Part shown: positions 9,339-16,359 of the stretch, one piece after another
Numbering within the stretch: position 1 is the stretch's first letter
Layout of the letters: every line of letters begins with the position of its first letter
From: an uncultured bacterium
Lineage (GTDB): Bacteria; Hydrothermota; Hydrothermia; UBA1063; CAJXJZ01
Length of the DNA stretch: 36,779 bases
Assembly (NCBI GenBank): GCA_913055745.1
Contig: CAJXJZ010000003.1
Location: 70,664 to 107,442 of the forward strand
Reading direction: 5' to 3'
Program-made: the position numbers and the translations under genes
Notes under the pieces: generated by a model
What the model was told of the DNA's origin: nothing
Seen by the model: the letters and a program-made list of their open reading frames with translations, nothing else
Database searches by the model: none

Positions 9339-10105
9339 AAAAAACAGCGTTACTTTTAAGCATAATGACCATCATCTTTGCAGGATGCGATAATCTTAAT
9401 GTAACGACACTAACCGTAGATGGTGCGGTTATCTATCAAGAATCAACATCAAAATTAAGCGGAGCCTATGGGGTGTTTGTTGTTGCAAAAGCAAATATTG
9501 ACTTTTATGACAGAAATGCAATGCCAGAGATTACCCCACCACAGCCTGATTCTGATACCCTGAATGCATTTGGCAAAATAGACCTACCATCCTTTTTAAC
9601 ACCAGAAAACAGGGCACAGGTTGTGGTAAATGGTACCGCATTGAATGAGATATATGATGGACAGTATCAAGGGAGCCTTGAGAATATCAACCCAGGAGAC
9701 TCCGTTTTTATAGATGTCTCAACACAGGATGGCGATACAGGCAAAGCAAAAATGGTTATGCCCGGGGCATTTAATTTAAGCCTAAATGATACAACAATCC
9801 CTTATGATTCCTTAGATTCAATTGATTTTACATGGACTAAGAGCGCACATGCAAATGCCTACATGGTACTTATGTACTATGTTGATTCGCTGAATAATGT
9901 AAGTCTAAAAATAAAAGAGACAACTCGAGATACCACATTTTCAATATCACACAATGAACTCTCACAAGGCAACTACCTTCTTCAGGTTGCTGCAGTTTAT
10001 GGCAAACTCAATGCCTCCATGCCACAGGAAGGCTCACTTTTGGGTGTAGTGGGGCAGGTTGCAACCCTATATATTAAAAAGCCTGTAATAATCACAATAA
10101 GATAG
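9335..10105 (+). CDS. Exported lipoprotein, beta-rich, unknown function
   Basis: A 256-residue lipoprotein. The signal peptide MKKTALLLSIMTIIFAGC ends in a lipobox with Cys18. The mature part is beta-rich. Its middle to C-terminal stretch (IDFTWTKSAHANAYMVLMYYVD... to NYLLQVAAVYG) looks like a fibronectin type III-like fold. The frame is open upstream to 9311, but ATG 9335 is preferred: it has AAGGAGGG upstream, gives a clean signal peptide, and overlaps the DUF3160 stop as ATGA. It may be a surface partner of the DUF3160 protein; this is inferred from coupling only. Confidence 0.75.
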   Translation: MKKTALLLSIMTIIFAGCDNLNVTTLTVDGAVIYQESTSKLSGAYGVFVVAKANIDFYDRNAMPEITPPQPDSDTLNAFGKIDLPSFLTPENRAQVVVNGTALNEIYDGQYQGSLENINPGDSVFIDVSTQDGDTGKAKMVMPGAFNLSLNDTTIPYDSLDSIDFTWTKSAHANAYMVLMYYVDSLNNVSLKIKETTRDTTFSISHNELSQGNYLLQVAAVYGKLNASMPQEGSLLGVVGQVATLYIKKPVIITIR

Positions 10106-10110
10106 AGTCC

Positions 10111-11568
10111 ATGAGCATAAATTGGAAGGGTATTTTAAAGAGAATAGACAATGTAAGGTGGGAAATACCCAAGGATTTTGATAAAAGGATGAATGTTCCT
10201 GCTCGCCTTATAGCAAGTGAAGAACTGATTGATAGCATCATAAGGGATAATGCCTTAATGCAACTTGTCAATGTCGCTATGTTGCCCGGTATTATAAAAT
10301 ACTCCCTCGCTATGCCAGATATACACTGGGGATACGGCTTTCCCATAGGTGGTGTTGCAGCATTCTCGTATGAAACAGGTATAATCTCTCCAGGTGGAGT
10401 GGGTTATGATATAAACTGTGGTGTGAGGATAATACGTTCTGACCTATCAGTAAATGATATAAAGCCCTATCTTGAAAAACTCGCAAATACTATTTTTAAC
10501 AATGTACCGTGTGGCGTAGGGAGTAAGGGTAAAATAAGACTTTCAAAGAAAGAATTGGAAGAAGTAATGGTAAAAGGCGCAAGATGGGCTGTAGAAAAGG
10601 GTTATGGATTTAGGGAAGATATTGAAAGGACAGAGGAGTTCGGACAATTAAAGGGAGCAAATCCTGATTTTGTCTCCCAAAGGGCCATAGAAAGAGGTAT
10701 GCCACAACTTGGTTCCTTAGGTGCAGGTAATCATTTTTTGGAGATTGAGCAGGTATCTGAAGTCTATGACGAAAAACTTGCAAAATCTATGGGTCTTGAA
10801 AAGGGCAAAATAACTATTATGATTCATACGGGTTCAAGGGGTTTTGGGCATCAGGTGTGTGATGACTATATTAAAATAATACTCAGGGCAATGCCTAAGT
10901 ACGGCATCAACGTTCCAGACAGGCAACTTGCTTCTGTACCTATAAAATCCAAGGAAGGCCAGCGTTATTTTGGAGCAATGGCATCCGCCGCAAATTTTGC
11001 ATGGGCCAATAGACAACTTATCACATTCTGGGTTCGTGAAAGTTTTGAAAAGGTTTTGGGTAGGTCTGCGGAAGACCTTGGAATGCATCTTATTTACGAT
11101 GTAGCGCATAACATAGCAAAGATAGAAGAACACATTGTAGACGGCAAAAAGATGAAATTGGTTGTTCACAGAAAGGGAGCCACAAGGGCATTTCCAAAAG
11201 GGCATCCATCTTTGCCAGAAGTCTATAAAGATATAGGGCAACCTGTTCTACTACCTGGAGATATGGGAAGTATGTCATTTATACTCGTTGGCACCCATAG
11301 AGCACTTACAGAAACCTTTGGCAGTTCTGCACACGGTGCTGGAAGGGTTTTATCAAGGAAAAAGGCCCTAAGGATAACAAAAGGAAGAAATATCTTTAAA
11401 GAACTTAAAGGAAAAGGCATCTTGCTTAAGGCTGCATCAGGTGAGACCGCAAGGGAAGAGGTGCCTGATGCATATAAAGATGTAGAGGCTGTAGCAGATA
11501 CCATGGCAGATGGAGGGCTTGCCAAGAAGGTTGTAAAACTCGTTCCACTTGCGGTAATTAAAGGTTAA
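10111..11568 (+). CDS. rtcB: RNA-splicing ligase RtcB (tRNA/RNA 3'-phosphate or 2',3'-cyclic phosphate ligase)
   Basis: Joins RNA 2',3'-cyclic-phosphate or 3'-phosphate ends to 5'-OH ends using GTP and Mn2+. At 485 residues it is like the archaeal form rather than the shorter E. coli form. All hallmark motifs are present: GVGYDINCGVR with metal ligands Asp100 and Cys103, GAGNHFLEI, MIHTGSRGFGH, VVHRKGATRAFPKGH, GSMSFILVGT, and SSAHGAGR, whose His is the guanylylated residue. The intein insertion found in some archaeal homologues is absent. The start ATG 10111 has only a weak ribosome binding site. No archease activator gene is adjacent. It sits in a run of envelope genes with which it has no obvious link, so co-transcription is probably incidental. 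Confidence 0.96.
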   Translation: MSINWKGILKRIDNVRWEIPKDFDKRMNVPARLIASEELIDSIIRDNALMQLVNVAMLPGIIKYSLAMPDIHWGYGFPIGGVAAFSYETGIISPGGVGYDINCGVRIIRSDLSVNDIKPYLEKLANTIFNNVPCGVGSKGKIRLSKKELEEVMVKGARWAVEKGYGFREDIERTEEFGQLKGANPDFVSQRAIERGMPQLGSLGAGNHFLEIEQVSEVYDEKLAKSMGLEKGKITIMIHTGSRGFGHQVCDDYIKIILRAMPKYGINVPDRQLASVPIKSKEGQRYFGAMASAANFAWANRQLITFWVRESFEKVLGRSAEDLGMHLIYDVAHNIAKIEEHIVDGKKMKLVVHRKGATRAFPKGHPSLPEVYKDIGQPVLLPGDMGSMSFILVGTHRALTETFGSSAHGAGRVLSRKKALRITKGRNIFKELKGKGILLKAASGETAREEVPDAYKDVEAVADTMADGGLAKKVVKLVPLAVIKG

Positions 11569-11571
11569 TGA

Positions 11572-12870
11572 ATGTGGCAGAGGTTATTTTTATTCTTACT
11601 TTTAATCTACCTTTTACTCAATCTTCCATTTATAACAACCAGGACATATAAAAGAGAAGTTTATCTTTATAAAAATGCTCTTGCCGTAGATTTTCTAAAA
11701 AAACACCCTGATATGAAAAAACTTGTTCACTTAACACGCAATACAAAACGCCACCCACTTTTTTTTATAACAGACAACCAAAAGGACACATTAAAAAAAT
11801 ATGTTGACCTTTTTTATTTAATAGGCAAAAAAGATGATATCTCTTTGATAAACCATATACCTACCCATGCCTTTATTGGTGATACTGTAAGGTTTAAATC
11901 CAATAATGGAAAAGACACCTTCATTGTTATATCCAAAAAGACAAATACCATTTATTTTAAAGAAAACAATATGCGCGTCGTAATAAAGGGTATACCAAAA
12001 AATGTATATGTAATTGATACACTTTGGAATTTCATGCCTTACCATGGTGCACTTAGAAGATACTTTGAACAAAAGCCTTTTATAACATTTGTTGCTATAA
12101 ATCCTTATCAAAACAGGCTTTATTTAGATGATAAAATAAAATTGGGCGGATTAAGGTTAAAGCCCATCATATACATCATCGGAAAAGACCTTATAGTAAA
12201 GAGTGATAATCCTGTAGAAAACCCAAGAGGATTCTATCTTGCCTTGGAAGATACTATATTGCCAGTTTCTATAAAAACCGTATCCCCTGCCAATATAACA
12301 CCTGACACAACACTGGCATACATTATAGGTGGACGCAAATATCCACTTTTCTTTATAAAAGATGGAAAAGGGTATATAACAACAAAAAAAATAGATGTCT
12401 TATATCGCAAATACCCTGCTGTATTCAATAAAATAATGGATAAAATGATTGAATTAACAGCAAGACCCGTTGTTATAGGGTATCCAGAAAAACATATTTA
12501 CAGATTACATGAACCTGTAACCATACATGTCTTAGACATACCACACATATCTACATGCTTCGTACAAAAAAACAGGCACAAGGAACCTTTTATATTCAAC
12601 ACATATACCTTCATTCCTGAAAAAAAAGATACACAAGTCATCGTGCTTTGCAAGGATATAAAAGATACGATAAAACTAACACTTATAAATAGAACAAAAA
12701 ACATACTCTTTAACCAGGATGAATTTATAAGAAGAATAAGGGCCAATGCCTATGTGCAAAAAATGCCATTTTTTTCTGGAGCGCAAGACAGTACTTTCTT
12801 CTATGTGCTCTTACTTATAGGTCTTGTAGTAGTATGGATAATTGAAAAGAAGAGGACGCAGAAAGACTAA
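11572..12870 (+). CDS. Membrane protein with N- and C-terminal anchors, unknown function
   Basis: I do not recognise a family. The 432-residue protein has an N-terminal hydrophobic segment (about residues 3-20), a long beta-rich region that should lie outside the cytoplasm, and a C-terminal helix (about residues 407-425, YVLLLIGLVVVWIIEKK) with a short basic tail that would be cytoplasmic. The layout resembles BatA/BatD-type or other double-anchored envelope proteins but no von Willebrand motif is visible. ATG 11572 lies three bases after the RtcB stop. It is the last gene of the left plus-strand run. Its stop is only three bases from the stop of the convergent gene. Confidence 0.65.
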   Translation: MWQRLFLFLLLIYLLLNLPFITTRTYKREVYLYKNALAVDFLKKHPDMKKLVHLTRNTKRHPLFFITDNQKDTLKKYVDLFYLIGKKDDISLINHIPTHAFIGDTVRFKSNNGKDTFIVISKKTNTIYFKENNMRVVIKGIPKNVYVIDTLWNFMPYHGALRRYFEQKPFITFVAINPYQNRLYLDDKIKLGGLRLKPIIYIIGKDLIVKSDNPVENPRGFYLALEDTILPVSIKTVSPANITPDTTLAYIIGGRKYPLFFIKDGKGYITTKKIDVLYRKYPAVFNKIMDKMIELTARPVVIGYPEKHIYRLHEPVTIHVLDIPHISTCFVQKNRHKEPFIFNTYTFIPEKKDTQVIVLCKDIKDTIKLTLINRTKNILFNQDEFIRRIRANAYVQKMPFFSGAQDSTFFYVLLLIGLVVVWIIEKKRTQKD

Positions 12871-12873
12871 GTA

Positions 12874-13359
12874 TTACCTAAATAATATATCCCGAGACCA
12901 CAAAGGCACCACATTCTGACACTTCGTTATGGATTCTTCAAAAAAGTGTTTGCCCTTCTTCTTGTTTCCACTCTGTAAAAGAAACCTTGCAAAAAAATAC
13001 ATGGACATACACTTGACTTTGTCATCTTCCATTTTATGCAAAACATGTTCTGCCTTTTTTTCATCATGCCCATGTATATAACATTCAAGGGCAAAAAACT
13101 TCAGTGCATCAGGAAATCCATCAGAAAAGATGCAGTTTCCTTTATAGTTTTCATATATTGCCTTGGAGAGGGCCTTCTTTTCTGCACTATCTTTGCCTCT
13201 TAGTATGTCTATTATAAAAAGGCCCTTTACATAGTCCTTTTCTTGCGATGATGCACTCTTTATATAATCTGCCACTTGTTTATCAAGTTCACCCCCCTCC
13301 TTATGCCATTTTTCTAAAACCTGACCGATATTTAAGGTCAAGAATAGCATAAAAATCAA
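12874..13359 (-). CDS. Small exported helical-repeat (TPR-like) protein
   Basis: A 161-residue protein with a short hydrophobic N terminus (MIFMLFLTLNIGQVL) that could be a signal sequence, then an all-helical body resembling degenerate tetratricopeptide repeats (for example residues 83-105 and 117-135, with AKFLLQSGNKKKG-like periodicity). The frame opens with TTG 13359, which overlaps the upstream stop as TTGA and has GGAG about eight bases before it. The internal ATG at 13350 is an alternative without a binding site. It is last in the divIVA-PNP-lipoprotein-HD unit. Function is unknown. Confidence 0.6.
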   Translation of the reverse strand: MIFMLFLTLNIGQVLEKWHKEGGELDKQVADYIKSASSQEKDYVKGLFIIDILRGKDSAEKKALSKAIYENYKGNCIFSDGFPDALKFFALECYIHGHDEKKAEHVLHKMEDDKVKCMSMYFFARFLLQSGNKKKGKHFFEESITKCQNVVPLWSRDILFR

Positions 13360-13904
13360 AGGCCCAACTCCTCACTAATCTCCTGCATACTCTTCAAAGA
13401 GAGATCCAAAAACTCATCAAGAGAGAGTCCTGTCTCTTCAATACTTTTCATTTGTTCTCTACTTGCGCCCTTTGCAAACCTTTTCTCCTTAAACCTCCTT
13501 TTAAGAAAACCAAGGTCAAGCCCCTTAAGGCTTTTTGTAGGATGCATAAGGGCACACGCTACAATAAAGCCTGTTACAGGGTCTGCTGCGTAGATGCATT
13601 TCTCCATAAGAGTCTCTCTTTCCTTTTTGCCACAGTGCGCCAAGATAGCACTATAGATATCCTCATCTTCAATACCTTCTTCCTTTAAAATATCCAAGGA
13701 AACAATACCGTGTTTTTGAGGGTTATCCTTTGTTCTCTCATAATCTATATCATGCAGCAGCCCTGCTATCTCCCACATAGCTTCGTTTTCATTGAAATGA
13801 CGGGCAAGGTGTTTCATAACAACACCCGTTGCTATCATGTGCTTTACAAGATTTTCATTCTTCACATATTTTCTTATCAATTTTATAGCCTGATCCCTCG
13901 TCAT
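13356..13904 (-). CDS. HD-domain metal-dependent phosphohydrolase
   Basis: A 182-residue stand-alone HD domain protein. The putative metal ligands are in order: His22 (KHMIATG), His51-Asp52 in LLHDIDYE, His90 in ILAHCG, and Asp108 in YAADPVTG. This is the pattern of the short HDIG/YqeK-like hydrolases, which act on nucleotides or related phosphoesters; the substrate is not predictable. The C-terminal third (FLKRRFKEKRFAKG and following) is helical and typical of this subgroup. ATG 13904 has AAGGAG seven bases upstream. It shares a minus-strand unit with purine nucleoside phosphorylase, which is consistent with a nucleotide substrate but proves nothing. Confidence 0.85.
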   Translation of the reverse strand: MTRDQAIKLIRKYVKNENLVKHMIATGVVMKHLARHFNENEAMWEIAGLLHDIDYERTKDNPQKHGIVSLDILKEEGIEDEDIYSAILAHCGKKERETLMEKCIYAADPVTGFIVACALMHPTKSLKGLDLGFLKRRFKEKRFAKGASREQMKSIEETGLSLDEFLDLSLKSMQEISEELGL

Positions 13905-13914
13905 AATCCACTCC

Positions 13915-14679
13915 TTAAAAGTTTAAGAACAATCCTGTTGTAAGATAGGCCTCATACCTTATTGGGTTTGAGTTATGTATATCATACATGTATCGTGGGA
14001 AAATCTTACCAAGTTCAATATTCCCACTTAAATTTGAGAATTTTATATTTAAACCAAGCCCTACAGACCCAAGATAGTCATTATAATATAGTTTATAGGT
14101 GTTATGAACAACGCCGCTATCAGTGGACATAGGCCTTTCCACGGTACCTGTAACATCGTATCGGTATAGGTTATTGGATATGTACAAAGTAACAATCTGC
14201 GGCAAAAAGAATTGGGGGGTCTCCTCTGAAAATAATATCTTTTGTAATGAAAGATTTAAGCCCATTATGCTTCCATTAACAATATCATGAGGTATAGGCG
14301 AAAAATTGGTATAAGATGCACCCAAACTCACCAGTGACCTATTATTTAAAAAATAATTTCCACCTATGGTTATACCAGCACCAAGTGCCTCATTATCCGA
14401 GGTGCTCCATTGATCCCCAACCCTGAAACCTGCAAAGAAGTATTTATTGTAAATCATAATATTAGTGCCCATGGGGACCACAAGGTATGACATATCCAAG
14501 CCTGCACTCAATGAGACATTTTTATTCAGTGAAATAAAAGAAGGCGTAGGATAATAACCAACTGATATGCTTTGAGGGTATTGGATACCATTTCCCCTTT
14601 CATAATCATACTGATATACAGCACTGGCACACCCTGATAGAAATATGATAAATAAAACCACAAATATTAGTCTTTGCAT
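13915..14679 (-). CDS. Outer-membrane-type lipoprotein with beta-barrel-like body
   Basis: A 254-residue exported protein. The signal peptide ends at LSGC (Cys17), a good lipobox. The mature part alternates polar and hydrophobic residues in short strands with many Gly, Tyr and Asn turns (VGYYPTPSFISL, AGFRVGDQW, LGASYTNFSPIP, VGLGLNIKFSNL), ending in aromatic Phe (LFLNF), as in outer-membrane beta-barrels. A lipid anchor combined with a barrel-like body is unusual, so it may instead be a soluble beta sandwich on the outer membrane. ATG 14679 follows GAGGGAAAA. No family name is offered. Confidence 0.68.
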   Translation of the reverse strand: MQRLIFVVLFIIFLSGCASAVYQYDYERGNGIQYPQSISVGYYPTPSFISLNKNVSLSAGLDMSYLVVPMGTNIMIYNKYFFAGFRVGDQWSTSDNEALGAGITIGGNYFLNNRSLVSLGASYTNFSPIPHDIVNGSIMGLNLSLQKILFSEETPQFFLPQIVTLYISNNLYRYDVTGTVERPMSTDSGVVHNTYKLYYNDYLGSVGLGLNIKFSNLSGNIELGKIFPRYMYDIHNSNPIRYEAYLTTGLFLNF

Positions 14680-14687
14680 TTTTCCCT

Positions 14688-15509
14688 CTATAAATATTCT
14701 AACATCTTCATTATAACTTTTGCGAGTTTTTCCCCTGATTTTTCTGCAACCTGGAGAACCTCCTCATGGGTTGCACCCTCTGTTTGAGACCTTCTCAAGG
14801 CATTAGTTATGATAGAGAAGCCTACGACCTTTACCCCCATATGCACTGCTGCAATAACTTCACCAACAGTGGACATGCCGACAGCATCCCCTCCAATGAG
14901 CCTCACAAAATTATATTCTGCGGGTGTTTCAAGGGAAGGGCCCTGTAATGCCACATAAACACCTTCCTTTAAATGCACGCCTAAGGTGGAAGATGCCTTC
15001 CTCGCAATTTCAAGAAGTTCTGGGGTATAGGCATTGGACATCTTTGGGAACCTTGGGCCAAATGCCTCAATATTTGGGCCTCTTAGAGGATTATCAGGGA
15101 TAAGGTTTATATGGTCTAAGATGAGCATTATGTCCCCTGCCTCAAAATACGGGTTTGTACCACCTGCAGCGTTTGTAACAATCAACACCTTCATTCCCAT
15201 CTTATAAAGCACCCTAAGAGGATAGACTACATCTTTTAATGTATATCCTTCATAGTAATGAAATCTTCCCTGCATGACAGCAACGCTTTTACCTGATAGC
15301 CTTCCAAAAATAAGTTTGCCTGCATGTCCCTGGACAGTGGACACAGGAAAATGTGGTATTTTTGAGTACGCAATATCTTTTCTATCTTCAATACTATCTG
15401 CAATATGTCCAAGACCAGAGCCCAATATCATCACAACTTCAATATCAAAACCTCCGCTTTGTCTTATAAATTCCTCAGATTCTTTAATTTTCAACATAAT
15501 ATCATCCAT
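14688..15509 (-). CDS. punA: Purine nucleoside phosphorylase, trimeric PNP-I/MTAP family
   Basis: Cleaves purine nucleosides with phosphate to free base and (deoxy)ribose-1-phosphate in purine salvage. At 273 residues it has the size of the trimeric PNP family. Motifs are the phosphate-binding GSGLG near residue 33, VQGHAGKL, MQGRFHYYEGY, the TNAAGG segment, GPSLETPAE with the conserved Glu, AVGMSTV and ITNALRRS...THEEVL. The last resembles PNP rather than MTA phosphorylase. The frame extends upstream to 15536, but ATG 15509 is chosen because AAGGAGA lies about seven bases before it and homologues start close to the MDDIM region. It overlaps the end of divIVA by eight bases, so the two genes are translationally linked. 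Confidence 0.94.
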   Translation of the reverse strand: MDDIMLKIKESEEFIRQSGGFDIEVVMILGSGLGHIADSIEDRKDIAYSKIPHFPVSTVQGHAGKLIFGRLSGKSVAVMQGRFHYYEGYTLKDVVYPLRVLYKMGMKVLIVTNAAGGTNPYFEAGDIMLILDHINLIPDNPLRGPNIEAFGPRFPKMSNAYTPELLEIARKASSTLGVHLKEGVYVALQGPSLETPAEYNFVRLIGGDAVGMSTVGEVIAAVHMGVKVVGFSIITNALRRSQTEGATHEEVLQVAEKSGEKLAKVIMKMLEYL

Positions 15510-15963
15510 GCTCTGTCTCCTTCTCTTCCCTTTCAATAATTCTTAAAAAGTATTCAAGTTCACCTTTAAAAGACTGTATAATCTCCCATCTCTTCTTTTT
15601 TAAGTTTTTAATCTCTTCTTTGAGTCTATCCCGCTCAAGCACAGCATCCTTTGTTTTAGATAGTGCCTCAATCTTTGCTTTTTCAATGATCATAGACGCC
15701 TCTTTTTTGGCATTTTCTACTATATCATGAGCATTCTTCTGTGCTAAAAGTAATGCTTGCTTAAGTTCATTCTCTACACTTTCGAATTCTCTAAGTTTAT
15801 CCTCAAGCAATTTGATCCTTACCTTCAATTCACTGTTTTCTTGCAGAAGTTCCTGCATTTCATCAGCAATAGCGCTAAGATATGCCTCAACCTGTCCAGG
15901 GTCATATCCTCTAAACTTCGTCCTAAAGCTGCTTTTACGAATATCAATGGGCTTCATTGACAT
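15502..15963 (-). CDS. divIVA: DivIVA-domain coiled-coil protein
   Basis: A 153-residue protein. Residues 4-35 (PIDIRKSSFRTKFRGYDPGQVEAYL) are a clear DivIVA N-terminal domain, the part that binds curved membranes. Residues 36-145 are almost entirely coiled coil with heptad Leu/Ile and many Lys/Glu. DivIVA proteins mark cell poles and septa and recruit division or cell-wall enzymes. In outer-membrane-bearing bacteria they are less studied. ATG 15963 has a modest AGGGG site; ATG 15957 is an alternative that would give the classical MKP start. It is first in a five-gene minus-strand unit with a strong promoter upstream. Confidence 0.88.
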   Translation of the reverse strand: MSMKPIDIRKSSFRTKFRGYDPGQVEAYLSAIADEMQELLQENSELKVRIKLLEDKLREFESVENELKQALLLAQKNAHDIVENAKKEASMIIEKAKIEALSKTKDAVLERDRLKEEIKNLKKKRWEIIQSFKGELEYFLRIIEREEKETEHG

Positions 15964-15995
15964 GAGTTTAACCCCTTTAGTGTTTTATTTGTTTA

Positions 15996-16024
15996 AGTAT
16001 AAACTCAAGGCCTTGAGTAGTCAA
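15996..16024 (-). promoter_or_regulatory. Sigma-70-type promoter of the divIVA unit
   Basis: On the minus strand, -35 TTGACT (16024-16019) and -10 TATACT (16001-15996) are separated by exactly 17 bases. The predicted transcript start is near 15989, about 25 bases before the divIVA ATG. Almost the whole spacer is the palindrome listed separately, so this promoter is a good candidate for direct repression. Confidence 0.75.
16003..16018. repeat. Perfect 16-bp palindrome in promoter spacer (candidate operator)
   Basis: ACTCAAGGCCTTGAGT reads the same on both strands. It fills positions 1-16 of the 17-base spacer of the divIVA promoter and lies about 20 bases upstream of the -35 box of the divergent promoter. 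A dimeric regulator bound here would block RNA polymerase on the divIVA side and could also affect the other side. The regulator is not identifiable from this window. Confidence 0.6.
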
Positions 16025-16037
16025 ATACCTAAATAAG

Positions 16038-16067
16038 TTGAATATACACCTCTTTATGCGTTATAAT
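16038..16067 (+). promoter_or_regulatory. Sigma-70-type promoter of the DUF1844-ubiA unit
   Basis: TTGAAT (16038-16043) and a perfect TATAAT (16062-16067) with an 18-base spacer. The expected transcript start is about 16074, essentially at the first base of the downstream ATG (16075), so the transcript may have no leader. Confidence 0.6.
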
Positions 16068-16074
16068 AAAGGGC

Positions 16075-16359
16075 ATGGAGGAGAAGAAAAAAGAGATTTT
16101 AAAAGTTGATACAATGCTCAGGGTATTTATTGGAGAACTTACCTTGAAAGGTTGGGCTTACCTTGGTGTTATCTCACACCCCGAAACAGAAGAGATAGAG
16201 TCTGACATTGAGCAAGCGAAATTGGCTATTGATGCGATAGAAAAACTTATGGAACTTGGTAAAAGCTTTCTAAGTGAGAAGGAGATAAAAGAAATGCAAC
16301 TCTCCCTCTCCAACCTGAAGCTCAATTATGTAAGTAAAAAGAATGAAAAAAATAAATGA
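16075..16359 (+). CDS. DUF1844 family small protein
   Basis: A 94-residue cytoplasmic protein. The central part, with ALGV-like WAYLGVISHPETEE followed by DIEQAKLAIDAIEKLMELGKSFLS, matches the DUF1844 pattern (helix, short proline loop, then the IDxLExL helix and a final helix). The function of this family is unknown. ATG 16075 has no usable ribosome binding site and lies at the predicted transcript start. The next in-frame Met is residue 14, which would remove part of the first helix. It overlaps the next gene by 17 bases. Confidence 0.75.
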   Translation: MEEKKKEILKVDTMLRVFIGELTLKGWAYLGVISHPETEEIESDIEQAKLAIDAIEKLMELGKSFLSEKEIKEMQLSLSNLKLNYVSKKNEKNK

